A DNA stretch of 64,000 nt from Hymenobacter canadensis (lineage in GTDB: Bacteria; Bacteroidota; Bacteroidia; Cytophagales; Hymenobacteraceae). The DNA lies in assembly GCF_027359925.1 (NCBI RefSeq), contig NZ_CP114767.1:3596001-3660000 (forward strand), read 5' to 3'. Each line of letters opens with the position of its first letter. Positions within the stretch are counted from its first letter, which is position 1. The notes under the pieces were generated by a model. The model did not search any database. It saw only the letters and a program-made list of their open reading frames with translations, and was not told where the DNA came from. Of the stretch, positions 34,730-43,186 are shown piece after piece. The translations under genes were made by a program, and so were the position numbers.

Positions 34730-35626
34730 ATGGCTGAGCAAACTGCCAAGCGTCCCGTATCTGTTCCGTTGATGGCCGACCTGGCCGCCCGGGGCGAGTC
34801 GCCGGAAATCCTATTCTGGGTGGGCTGCGCCGGGGCCTTCGACGACCGGTACAAGCGCGTAACCCGCGCCTTCGTCCGCATTCTGGAGCACGTGGGCGTG
34901 AGCTACGCCGTGCTGGGCATGGAGGAATCCTGCACCGGCGACCCGGCCAAGCGCGCCGGCAACGAGTTCCTGTTTCAGATGCAGGCCATGACCAACATTG
35001 CCACCCTCAACGGCTATGGCATCAAGAAGGTAGTAACGGCCTGCCCGCACTGCTTCAACACCATCAAAAACGAGTACCCCGCCTTGGGTGGCGAGTTTGA
35101 GGTGATTCACCACAGCACCTTCCTGCAGCAGCTCATCAACGAAGGCAAGGTGACGGCTAAGGGCGGCGAGTCGTTCAAGGGCCGCCGCATTACCTTCCAC
35201 GATTCCTGTTACCTGGGCCGTGCCAACAACATCTACGAAGCGCCCCGCGAGGTGCTGGAGGTGCTCGACGCCGACCTGCTGGAAATGAAGCGCTGCAAAA
35301 CCAACGGCCTCTGCTGCGGGGCTGGCGGCGCCCAGATGTGGAAGGATGCCGAACCCGGTAAAAAGGAAGTCAATATTGAAAGAACCGAGGAAGCCCTGGC
35401 TACCCTCGACGGCGACGCCGACGTGCTGCTGAACCTGCAGGGCGTGGAAAGCACCGCCCCTGTACTGCCCGCCGGCTCCAACCGCGGCGGCAGCGTCATT
35501 GCCGTGGCCTGCCCGTTCTGCATGACCATGATGGCCGACGGCGTAAAGAACAAAGAGCGCGAATCCGACGTGCAGGTGTTCGACCTGGCCGAGCTGATTG
35601 CCTCCGCCGAAGGCCTCAACGCGTAG
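34730..35626 (+). CDS. (Fe-S)-binding protein with two CCG (cysteine-rich) domains
   Basis: A 298-aa soluble protein of the HdrB/GlpC/LutA type. The first CCG domain has C33, C68 and CxxC at 105-108. The second has C160 in FHDSCYLGR, C195-C196-G in LCCGAGG and CxxC at 261-264. Such domains bind a non-cubane [4Fe-4S] cluster or exchange electrons with quinones or disulfides. It pairs with the membrane Fe-S protein upstream, and the two are usually fused in EMO. The role is as inferred there. Confidence 0.9.
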   Translation: MAEQTAKRPVSVPLMADLAARGESPEILFWVGCAGAFDDRYKRVTRAFVRILEHVGVSYAVLGMEESCTGDPAKRAGNEFLFQMQAMTNIATLNGYGIKKVVTACPHCFNTIKNEYPALGGEFEVIHHSTFLQQLINEGKVTAKGGESFKGRRITFHDSCYLGRANNIYEAPREVLEVLDADLLEMKRCKTNGLCCGAGGAQMWKDAEPGKKEVNIERTEEALATLDGDADVLLNLQGVESTAPVLPAGSNRGGSVIAVACPFCMTMMADGVKNKERESDVQVFDLAELIASAEGLNA

Positions 35627-35627
35627 T

Positions 35628-35710
35628 TCGTTTATAGTTGTCGGTTGATAGTTGTCAGTTGTCAGGACAATGCTGACAACTGACAACTATCAACCGACAA
35701 CTATAAACGA
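35628..35710. repeat. inverted repeat, 'gttgtcagttgtcag' family, perfect arms
   Basis: Perfect 38-bp arms (35628-35665 and 35673-35710) flank a 7-base loop (GACAATG). It is located just after the Fe-S gene and runs into the terminator at 35709. Confidence 0.93.
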
Positions 35711-35755
35711 AACAGCAGCCCCGCACCGGAACTTCCGGGCGGGGCTGTTTCTTTG
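35708..35755 (+). terminator. intrinsic terminator after the Fe-S genes
   Basis: AACAGC...AGCCCCGC and GCGGGGCTGTT around CACCGGAACTTCCGG form a strong hairpin, followed by TTCTTTG. Confidence 0.75.
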
Positions 35756-35820
35756 TAGTAAGAACACCCCATCCCGAACGGGACGATACCCAAGTCCTCA
35801 ACTCCCGCAAGCCCTACGCC

Positions 35821-36315
35821 ATGTACGTTTCCTTCGATCAGCTTCCTGCTTCCGCCCGCATCTGGATTTATCAGGCCAGCCGTCCGCTGACGACGGAAGA
35901 AATAGCAGACATGCAGCCGACGCTATGCCGTTTTGCGGAGGAGTGGACCAGCCACGGCCGTTCGTTGGCCGCTTCGGCGGAGGTGCTGCATCAGCAGTTT
36001 CTGGTGGTAGGGCTGGATGAGGCCGTGGCCGATGCCAGCGGCTGCTCTATTGATGCTTCCGTCAGATTTGTGCGCAGCATAGAGGACAAGCTGGGCGTGT
36101 CGCTGCTGGAAAAGTCACGCATGGCCTTTCTCGTAGCTGGGCAGGTGCAGCTACTGAGCCGGCCGCAGCTCCGCGAGGCGGTAGCCGCGGGCCAGCTCAC
36201 GGCGGAAACTCCCTATTTTGATGCTACACTGGCGCAAAAGGGCCTTTTGGCGGCTTCCTTCCCGACTCCGGCGGGCCAGAGCTGGCTGTCCCGCTACTTC
36301 GAGCCGGCCGGCTAA
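35821..36315 (+). CDS. conserved hypothetical protein
   Basis: A 164-aa protein without signal, membrane helix or known motif that I can name. It is Ala-, Leu- and Gln-rich and mainly helical. The beginning YVSFDQLPASARIWIYQASR with TTEEI after it, and the central FCEEW-like RFAEEWTSHG, resemble a small Bacteroidota family sometimes labelled 'ABC transporter ATPase' in databases. No Walker motif is present, so that label would be wrong here. It lies alone between a terminator and the PorE-like gene. Confidence 0.75.
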   Translation: MYVSFDQLPASARIWIYQASRPLTTEEIADMQPTLCRFAEEWTSHGRSLAASAEVLHQQFLVVGLDEAVADASGCSIDASVRFVRSIEDKLGVSLLEKSRMAFLVAGQVQLLSRPQLREAVAAGQLTAETPYFDATLAQKGLLAASFPTPAGQSWLSRYFEPAG

Positions 36316-36416
36316 TTTTGGTTTTACGGCTATTATACTGTACAAACTTAGTATTATTAGGTCCGGGTTTGCCGACTTGACGGCTGGCTTGTTATCCACT
36401 CCATCGTACACCACCT

Positions 36417-38345
36417 ATGAATAAGCTACTACTGGTCTGTGCTGCGGCCGGCTCTGCCGCCTTGTTGAGCGGATGCGCTACCTCCGGCAGCGCCAGCAAA
36501 GCCGATAAGCGCTTTGCTCAGGGCGAGTATGAAACTGCCATAGAGCTGTACAAAGCAGATGTTGCCAAGGGTAAAAACGTAGCCACTGCCAACTACCGGG
36601 TGGCAGAAGCGTATCGGCTTTCCAACCGCATAGAGCAGGCCGAAACGTACTACAAAGCCGCCATCGACGGTGGCGTGAAGGCCCCCGACGTGGTGTTCTA
36701 CTACGGCCAGGCGCTGAAAGCCAACAGCAAGTTTGATGAGGCGGCGCAGCAGTTCGACGCTTACACGCAGGCCAGTGCCGGCCGGGCCCTGGCTCCCCGG
36801 GCCGAAATGGAGTCCCGCAACGCCAAGATGGCCAACACCATCATGGCCATGCGCTCCAATAATGAGGTGATGGCGCTGGACCAGATCAATACGCCCGCCT
36901 CGGAATTTGGCTCGACCCTGATGCCGGATACTAAGGAGCTGGTGTTTGCTTCCGGCCGCGAGGGCAAGAAGTATCTGGGCAACGGTGAGAATTTCAGCGA
37001 CTTATACGCGGTGAAATTTGATGATGCCGAGAAGATGACTGGCGGCGCGGTACGCAAGCTGGAGGCCCTTTTCAACACCGAAGACAAGCACGAAGCCAGC
37101 GCCACCTACACGCCCGACGGCAAAACGATGGTGTTTGCCCGCTCCAACAACAGCTCCAAAAAAGGGCTGCTGAGCGTGGACCTGTGGATTTCCTACTTCA
37201 AAAATGGCGCCTGGAGCGAGCCGGCGCTGGCCAATATCAACGACCGTACCGCCGACGACTTCGCGCCCGCCTTCAGTGCCGACGGCCAGACGCTGTACTT
37301 CGCCTCCGGGCGCAAAGGCGGCCTCGGTGGTAACGACATCTACAAAGCCACGCTGGGCCCGAACGGCCGCTTCTCGCCCGCCGAAAACCTGGGCGACCAG
37401 GTGAATACCGCCGGCAACGACAACTTCCCGGCCGTGGCCCCCGATGGCACGCTCTATTTCTCCTCCGATGGGCAGCCGGGCCTGGGCAAGCTCGACATCT
37501 TCATGGTGGAGAAGGGCACGGTGAAGAACCTAGGCACTCCCATCAATAGCGCCGGCGACGACTTCGCCCCTTATTTCACCAGCAAGGACGGCGGCGTATT
37601 CTCCTCCAACCGCGCCGGCGGTAAAGGTTCCGACGACCTCTATATGTTCCGGCAGAAGCCGCTGCGGCTCGTGACCTTCTACGCCGACGGCACGGTGATG
37701 ACCCGCAACGAGAAAACCGGCGCTATGGCCCCCGCCAGCGGCGAAACCGTGACGCTGTACGGCCGCAATGGTCAGAAAATCCAGGACGTGACTGCTGATG
37801 CCGAAGGGAAGTTTAGCCTGAAGCTGGACTCGGCGGCGGCCAGCTATGCGCTGGTGGCCGACCGGCCCGGTTTCTTCACGGCCCGCGCGCCGCTGAGCAC
37901 CGTTGGGCGCAAGCCGGCTCCGGACCAGCTGGTGAACGAAATGACGGAGGTGCGGATTCCGGTGGCGCTTACGCTCACGGAAATCGTGAAAAACAAAGCC
38001 ATCCGTGTCGAGAACATCCTCTACGACTATGACAAGGCCGATATTCGTCCGGATGCGGCGCTGGAGCTGGATAAGCTGGTGGAAACGCTCAACGACAACC
38101 CCAACATCACCATTGAGCTGAGCTCCCACACCGACTCGCGCGGCAAAGACGCCTACAACCAGGCCCTGTCGCAGCGGCGGGCGCAGTCGGCCGTGGACTA
38201 CATCATTTCCAAGGGCGTTGACAAGGCGCGCATCACGGCCAAAGGCTATGGCGAGAGCCGCCCGGAAGTGAAGGATGCCAAAACCGAAGACCAGTTCCAG
38301 CGCAACCGCCGCACGGAATTCCGAGTGACGAAAATCGCCGAATAA
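36417..38345 (+). CDS. PorE-like OmpA-family lipoprotein (TPR, beta-propeller, CRD, OmpA)
   Basis: A 642-aa protein. A lipoprotein signal with the lipobox LLSGC puts Cys at 20. TPR-like helices follow (about 27-130), then PD40/WD40-like propeller blades (about 150-420, e.g. SATYTPDGKTMVFARSN, APAFSADGQTLYFASGRKGG). A carboxypeptidase-regulatory-like fold is at about 430-510. A C-terminal OmpA domain has SSHTDSRG and NRRTEFRV for peptidoglycan binding. The domain order and length equal PorE of the Bacteroidota type IX secretion system, which anchors the complex to peptidoglycan. Other OmpA proteins share parts of this layout, so the symbol is not given. Confidence 0.86.
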   Translation: MNKLLLVCAAAGSAALLSGCATSGSASKADKRFAQGEYETAIELYKADVAKGKNVATANYRVAEAYRLSNRIEQAETYYKAAIDGGVKAPDVVFYYGQALKANSKFDEAAQQFDAYTQASAGRALAPRAEMESRNAKMANTIMAMRSNNEVMALDQINTPASEFGSTLMPDTKELVFASGREGKKYLGNGENFSDLYAVKFDDAEKMTGGAVRKLEALFNTEDKHEASATYTPDGKTMVFARSNNSSKKGLLSVDLWISYFKNGAWSEPALANINDRTADDFAPAFSADGQTLYFASGRKGGLGGNDIYKATLGPNGRFSPAENLGDQVNTAGNDNFPAVAPDGTLYFSSDGQPGLGKLDIFMVEKGTVKNLGTPINSAGDDFAPYFTSKDGGVFSSNRAGGKGSDDLYMFRQKPLRLVTFYADGTVMTRNEKTGAMAPASGETVTLYGRNGQKIQDVTADAEGKFSLKLDSAAASYALVADRPGFFTARAPLSTVGRKPAPDQLVNEMTEVRIPVALTLTEIVKNKAIRVENILYDYDKADIRPDAALELDKLVETLNDNPNITIELSSHTDSRGKDAYNQALSQRRAQSAVDYIISKGVDKARITAKGYGESRPEVKDAKTEDQFQRNRRTEFRVTKIAE

Positions 38346-38363
38346 GACCGGCTGCGTACTACC

Positions 38364-38402
38364 GGAAAAGCCCCCTCGTTTGCAAAGCGAGGGGGCTTTT
38401 TA
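38364..38402. terminator. bidirectional hairpin terminator
   Basis: AAAAGCCCCCTCG and CGAGGGGGCTTTT around TTTGCAAAG, followed by a T-run. It ends the PorE-like gene. Confidence 0.9.
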
Positions 38403-38572
38403 CGTTTTGTAGGCCGGCGCAGGAAAAGAAATACGGCCTCTCTGCTGCAAATTCAGGGAAATGGCCGCGCGAACCACCAGCTTCGCGGCAAAGTTCCACG
38501 AACTGGCATAATCCTTGGCTTGGGTATATATACGGAGGCAGATGGGCTGCTTCCGCCCAACTACCTACTGCC

Positions 38573-39469
38573 ATGAAAAAGGCGCTACTCTTCTGCCTCA
38601 GCCTGTTGCTGCTGACGGCCGCCCACTTGCAGGCCGCTCCGGCCAACATGAACATCACCTCGGAGCGCGGCGTGCCCTTCAACCTGCGTTTTGATGGCCG
38701 CACCCTAACGCGTGGTGGTGCCCGCCAGGTACACCTCAACCGGATTGCGCCGGGCGTGCATTGGGCCGAGTTTATGATACCCGTAGGCTATGGCCGCTCG
38801 GTCAGCTACCGCACCCGCGTTTTCCTGGACCCCGGCCTGGAAACCAGCTTCGTGCTCCTGACGCGCCCCGGTCGTGGTCCCGAGCTGCGCAAAGTGGCTG
38901 CTGTGCCAGTGCGTGGCGGCTACGATAATGGTGGCTACCCCAACGGCGGCTACGGCGGCGTGCAGGGTGGCAGCCCGCGGGGAGCTGATGAGGACTACGA
39001 CGATTCGTATGGCAACCAGCCTGCGCCCGGCCAGCCCGGCGGCTACGGCAACGGTGGCTACCCCAATAACAACGGCGGCAATAACAGCGGCTATCCTAAC
39101 GGCAATAGCTACCCCAATGGCGGCAACAACAACGGCGGTGGCTACTACGGCGGTAGCAGCGTGAGCTACAACCGCGTGATGGCCCCGCAGGATGTGGATG
39201 CCCTGGTGGCGGCTGTGCACCGCCAGTCGTTCGACAAGGACAAGCTGCCCATGGCCCGCCTGGCCCTCAGCGAAACCGGCCTGCGCGCCGAAGACCTGAC
39301 CCGCCTGATGAAGGAGCTAAGCTTCGAGGACTCGAAAATGGAGCTGGCCAAATACGGCTCCAGCCGCGTGGTAGACCGCCAGAACCTGTACCGCCTCAAC
39401 GAAGGCTTCACGTTCTCGCACTCGGCCAATGAGCTGCAGGAATACCTGGCGCAACAGGCGCCGCGCTAA
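38573..39469 (+). CDS. DUF4476 domain secreted protein with Gly/Asn/Tyr-rich middle
   Basis: A 298-aa protein. Its signal peptide begins MKKALLFCLSLLLLTAAHLQ, with cleavage near LQAAP. An N-terminal beta-rich part is about 25-110. The low-complexity linker at about 118-200 has repeated GGYPN/GGY units. The C-terminal DUF4476 domain (about 205-295) has the typical DVDALVAAVHRQSFDKDKLP. The family is Bacteroidota-specific with unknown role. The linker could be flexible or phase-separating. Confidence 0.88.
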   Translation: MKKALLFCLSLLLLTAAHLQAAPANMNITSERGVPFNLRFDGRTLTRGGARQVHLNRIAPGVHWAEFMIPVGYGRSVSYRTRVFLDPGLETSFVLLTRPGRGPELRKVAAVPVRGGYDNGGYPNGGYGGVQGGSPRGADEDYDDSYGNQPAPGQPGGYGNGGYPNNNGGNNSGYPNGNSYPNGGNNNGGGYYGGSSVSYNRVMAPQDVDALVAAVHRQSFDKDKLPMARLALSETGLRAEDLTRLMKELSFEDSKMELAKYGSSRVVDRQNLYRLNEGFTFSHSANELQEYLAQQAPR

Positions 39470-39492
39470 GCAGCTGACGACTGGGCTGTATA

Positions 39493-39548
39493 GAGCTTAA
39501 CCAAAAAGAGGCTTCCACACATGTGGAAGCCTCTTTTTGGTTAAGCTC
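39493..39548. terminator. long bidirectional terminator hairpin
   Basis: Perfect 27-bp arms (39493-39519, 39522-39548) with a 2-base centre include A5/T5 tracts. It sits between the convergent DUF4476 and DUF4293 genes. Confidence 0.9.
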
Positions 39549-39572
39549 AAAAAACGCGTGACTGACAGTTGC

Positions 39573-40049
39573 CTACCGCAGGCGGTCCATGCTGCGCACC
39601 AGCTGCTCGTCGCGGCGGATGAAGCGGCCCGCCAGCACGTTCAGCAGCAGCGCCAGCGTGGGTAGGTAGAAACCGGCTTGGTAGGAGCCCAGCATCTTCA
39701 CGTTGAGGGCCTGCTCGCCCAGGGTGGAGAAGTAGAAGCCGGCCCCGATGGTGCACAGAATCAGCAGCAGGTTGAGCATGCCCAGCTTGAGCTGCAGGAA
39801 CCGGTTGCGGAACTGGAAAATCTCGAACAGCGCCACTGCCGCCGAAGCCGCCGCGAGGGCCGCAATAACCCAAACCGCGCCCGGAGGCGTGAGGCCCGCA
39901 CCAGGTTTGTTGTAGCTGAAGCCGAGGGCCGTCATGGTCAGCTCCTGGCCGGTGGTGGGGTCGGCTTTGTGCCAGAGGGGCAGAAACAGCACGGCTATCA
40001 TGCACAGGGCCAGCAGCAGCAGGAATACGCTTTGGATTCTTTGTATCAT
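39573..40049 (-). CDS. DUF4293 family membrane protein
   Basis: A 158-aa protein with four membrane helices (about 5-27, 60-80, 88-107 and 120-142). The first begins with the typical MIQRIQSVFLLLLALCMIA. A short extracytoplasmic loop lies between helices 1 and 2. DUF4293 is a Bacteroidota family of unknown function. It is a single gene, divergent from the thiolase gene. Confidence 0.85.
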   Translation of the reverse strand: MIQRIQSVFLLLLALCMIAVLFLPLWHKADPTTGQELTMTALGFSYNKPGAGLTPPGAVWVIAALAAASAAVALFEIFQFRNRFLQLKLGMLNLLLILCTIGAGFYFSTLGEQALNVKMLGSYQAGFYLPTLALLLNVLAGRFIRRDEQLVRSMDRLR

Positions 40050-40141
40050 CTTTGTGTTTTGTCAGTTTAGGCCGTCGGCAGTGCCGCCGGGCCGGCAAAA
40101 GTAGCCAACAACGACTGGAATAACTGCATCCGAACCTACCA

Positions 40142-41344
40142 ATGCCTACCGCTTACATAGTTGACGCCGTCCGGACTCCGATTGCCCGCTTTGGGGGAGC
40201 CCTGAGCAGCGTCCGTCCCGACGACTTGGCCGCCCACATTCTGCGTGAGTTGCTGCGTCGCAACCCTTCCCTCGACAAAACCGCGGTAGAAGACGTGATT
40301 ATCGGCGCCGCCAACCAGGCCGGCGAAGACAACCGCAACGTGGCCCGTATGGCGGCGCTGCTGGCCGGTCTGCCCATCACGGTACCGGGCTGCACCGTGA
40401 ATCGCCTGTGCGCCTCCGGCCTGCAGAGCATCACCGATGCCTCGCGCGCCATCATGGCCGGCGAGGGCGACGTGTACCTGGCCGGCGGGGCCGAAAGCAT
40501 GACCCGCGCCCCGTTCGTGATGGCCAAGTCGGAAACCGCCTTCGGGCGCGAGCTGACGGCCCACGACACCACCCTGGGCTGGCGCTTCACCAACCCGAAG
40601 CTGAGCAAGATGCACCACCCTTTCGCCATGGGCGAAACGGCCGAAAACGTGGCCCGCAAGTACGGCATCACGCGTACTGAGCAGGACGAGTTTGCTTTCA
40701 ACTCGCAGCGCAAGTACCACCGGGCCGCCGAGAAGGGGCGCTTCCGCAAGGAAATTGCGCCGGTATTCGTGGCCAACCCCAAGGGTGCTGCCGCGCTGTT
40801 CGACACCGACGAGCCGCCGCGCCTGAGCACCATGGAGAAGTTGGCCGCCATCCGCCCGGCGTTTCAGCCCATCGATGGCACCGTTACGGCCGGTAACTCG
40901 GCCGGCATCAACGACGGAGCCGCGGGTGTGCTGGTGGTGAGCGAAGACGCGTTGAAACGCTTCAACCTCAAGCCTATGGCCCGCGTGGTGGCGTCGGCCG
41001 TGGCGGGTGTCGATCCGGCGTTTATGGGCCTGGGCCCGGTGCCGGCCACCCAGAAAGTGCTGCAGCGCGCCGGCCTGACCTTGCAGGATATCGGCCTGAT
41101 TGAGCTGAATGAGGCGTTTGCCGCCCAAAGCATTGCCTGCGTCCGCGACCTGGACCTGAACATGGACATCGTGAACGTGAACGGCGGCTCCATTGCCATC
41201 GGGCACCCGCTGGGCGCAGCTGGCTCGCGCATCACGGCCACGCTGCTGCACGAAATGCAGCGCCGCGAAAACGTGCGCTACGGCCTCGTGACCATGTGCG
41301 TAGGGGTAGGGCAGGGTGCTTCCGTGATTTACGAGCGTATGTAA
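40142..41344 (+). CDS. acetyl-CoA C-acyltransferase (second thiolase)
   Basis: A 400-aa thiolase, with C90 in [27 protein letters not shown] around the catalytic His and CVGVGQGASVIYERM at the end. It aligns end to end with the PaaJ at 28516-29721: [21 protein letters not shown] and FNPK/INPQ in the middle are shared. The two are recent-looking paralogs. This copy lies 10 kb away outside the paa run, so it may serve general beta-oxidation or the beta-ketoadipate step. The exact substrate is not known. Confidence 0.93.
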   Translation: MPTAYIVDAVRTPIARFGGALSSVRPDDLAAHILRELLRRNPSLDKTAVEDVIIGAANQAGEDNRNVARMAALLAGLPITVPGCTVNRLCASGLQSITDASRAIMAGEGDVYLAGGAESMTRAPFVMAKSETAFGRELTAHDTTLGWRFTNPKLSKMHHPFAMGETAENVARKYGITRTEQDEFAFNSQRKYHRAAEKGRFRKEIAPVFVANPKGAAALFDTDEPPRLSTMEKLAAIRPAFQPIDGTVTAGNSAGINDGAAGVLVVSEDALKRFNLKPMARVVASAVAGVDPAFMGLGPVPATQKVLQRAGLTLQDIGLIELNEAFAAQSIACVRDLDLNMDIVNVNGGSIAIGHPLGAAGSRITATLLHEMQRRENVRYGLVTMCVGVGQGASVIYERM

Positions 41345-41449
41345 CGCCAGGCTCCCGCTTGGCGAACGAGCGAAGCGAATAGGCGGCAGTACACCAATGT
41401 GAATTACTCGCTCCGCTCGTTCGCCAAGCAGGAGCTTAGCATTACAGCT

Positions 41450-41989
41450 ATGTCCAATCCGCTTCTCACGCCTACACTCATATTGCCCCAGCCGGACGCG
41501 TGCCTGCGGCCCTGGCAGTCTGTCGATGCCCCGGCGCTGGCCGGTTACGCCAACGACCGGAGCATCTGGCAGAACCTGCGCGACACGTTTCCGCACCCCT
41601 ACACCACCCAGGATGCGGAATTCTTCCTAGCATCGGTAGCCGATAACCAGCGCGACCTGCACCTGGCTTTTGCGGTGGATGGGGTGGCCGTAGGCAGTAT
41701 CGGGGTGCACTTCAAGAGCGACGTGCGCCGCCGCTCGGCCGAAATCGGCTACTGGCTGGCGCGGCCGTACTGGGGGCGCGGGCTGGCTACGGCGGCCGTA
41801 CAGACCGTGGCCGCCTATGTGCTGGCGAACTTCGACGTTTGCCGGCTGTATGCTGTGGTGTTTGAGCCCAACGCCGCCTCGGCACGGGTGCTGGAAAAGG
41901 CTGGCTTTGCGCTGGAAGCCACGATGCGCAAAAGCGTGGTGAAAGACGGCCAGATGCTGGACTCCCGCCTCTACGCGCTGGTGGTGTGA
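41450..41989 (+). CDS. GNAT family N-acetyltransferase (RimJ/RimL type)
   Basis: A 179-aa protein. The acetyl-CoA site is IGYWLARPYWGRGLATAAV (about 102-120), and NAASARVLEKAGFALEATMR near the end is typical for the RimJ/RimL subgroup. The target could be a ribosomal protein or a small amine; it cannot be read from sequence. The start is the ATG at 41450; an earlier ATG at 41399 would add 17 unlikely residues. Confidence 0.92.
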   Translation: MSNPLLTPTLILPQPDACLRPWQSVDAPALAGYANDRSIWQNLRDTFPHPYTTQDAEFFLASVADNQRDLHLAFAVDGVAVGSIGVHFKSDVRRRSAEIGYWLARPYWGRGLATAAVQTVAAYVLANFDVCRLYAVVFEPNAASARVLEKAGFALEATMRKSVVKDGQMLDSRLYALVV

Positions 41990-41991
41990 AC

Positions 41992-42118
41992 TGTAGCATA
42001 GGCTTTAGCCTGTGCCGTCAATTGAATGATAGCCTTGTTCAATAGCTCGTCGTTCAACCCGTAACCATTAAGCTGATTACCCATTTAACGGACGGCACAG
42101 GCTAAAGCCTATGCTACA
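41992..42118. repeat. inverted repeat, 'taggctttagcctgtgc' family, perfect arms
   Basis: Perfect 28-bp arms (41992-42019, 42091-42118), each holding the small palindrome GGCTTTAGCC or GGCTAAAGCC. A related copy is at 56918-57024. Confidence 0.9.
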
Positions 42119-42128
42119 CTGATCTTCT

Positions 42129-42920
42129 ATGCGCTACTTCCTTCATCTGGCCTACGACGGCACCCGCTACCACGGCTGGCAGGTGCAGCCCAACACCCTC
42201 ACTGTGCAGCAGGAGCTGGACCGCTGCCTGTCGCAGGTGCTGCGGCAGCCGGTGTTCTGCCTGGGCAGCGGCCGCACCGACACCGGCGTGCACGCCAGCC
42301 ATCAGGTAGCGCACTTCGAGGCCGAGGTGCCGGAAACGCTGGACATCAAAACCCTGCTCTACCGCCTAAACCGCGCCCTGCCACCCGACATTGCGGCCTA
42401 CGCGCTGCACCCGGTGCCGCCGCAGGCCCACGCGCGCTTCTCGGCCGATGCCCGCACCTACGAGTACTACGTGCGCCAGGTGCCCGACCCTTTCAGTGTG
42501 GGGCGTGCCCTCTACGTGGACCTCGCCCCCGACGTGGCGGCCATGAACGAAGCCGCCGCCCACCTGCTCGGCTCGCGCGACTTCACGGCCTTTTCCAAGG
42601 TGAAGGGCGGTGAAAACCACTATGTGTGCGTGGTGTATGAGGCCGGCTGGCACCCAATGCCGGGCGGGCTGGTGTTCCGCATCCGGGCCAACCGCTTTGT
42701 GCGGGGCATGGTGCGGCTGGTGGTGGGCACGCTGCTGAGCGTGGGCCGCGGCAAAATCACGCCCGCCCAGTTTCAGCAGATTCTGTGGGCCCAGAGCCGC
42801 GTAGACGCCAGCGGCGCCGCCCCGGCCCAGGGCCTCTACCTGAGCCGCGTGGAATACACGCCCGATGTGGTGCCCGCCGACTTGGTGCCGCCCGGTTTGC
42901 CGTACTTTGTAGGCCGGTAG
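42129..42920 (+). CDS. truA: tRNA pseudouridine(38-40) synthase TruA
   Basis: A 263-aa protein. The catalytic D51 lies in SGRTDTGVHASHQV. Other family strings are YDGTRYHGWQVQPN, DFTAFSKVKGGENHYVCVVY-like TFSK and FRIRANRFVRGMVRLVVGT. It converts uridines at positions 38-40 of the tRNA anticodon stem. The start is 9 bases after the preceding repeat, so its promoter must lie in or before the repeat. Confidence 0.97.
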   Translation: MRYFLHLAYDGTRYHGWQVQPNTLTVQQELDRCLSQVLRQPVFCLGSGRTDTGVHASHQVAHFEAEVPETLDIKTLLYRLNRALPPDIAAYALHPVPPQAHARFSADARTYEYYVRQVPDPFSVGRALYVDLAPDVAAMNEAAAHLLGSRDFTAFSKVKGGENHYVCVVYEAGWHPMPGGLVFRIRANRFVRGMVRLVVGTLLSVGRGKITPAQFQQILWAQSRVDASGAAPAQGLYLSRVEYTPDVVPADLVPPGLPYFVGR

Positions 42921-42937
42921 CCAGTTAGGCAGCGCAA

Positions 42938-43112
42938 GAACGTCAGGCAGCGGCGCAGGAACATCATGCAGAGGCGCAGCCGAAGCATCTCGCCCGAGGC
43001 TATTGTCATTCCGAACGGAGTGAGGAATCTGACTGATGTGGTATTCTCAGCAGTTACTACGCTGGCGAGATTCCTCACTCCGTTCGGAATGACGTTCTAT
43101 CCATGACGTTCG
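42938..43112. repeat. composite repeat: family A half unit plus 'gtcattccgaacgg' hairpin
   Basis: CGTCAGGCAGCGGCGCAGGA and CATCATGCAGAGGCGCAGCC are degenerate half units. A complete hairpin follows, with arms GTCATTCCGAACGGAGTGAG and CTCACTCCGTTCGGAATGAC. It lies between truA and the ABC exporter. Confidence 0.85.
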
Positions 43113-43186
43113 ACTAAGATCGTTCTGCTGACCCTGCAACTTCCCACCGCCGGCCCCGGTTACTACGTTTCACCCCACCCGCTACT

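Noticed and set aside
35821..36315. An ABC transporter ATPase label for the 164-aa protein
   Set aside because: The protein has no Walker A, signature or Walker B motif and is too short.
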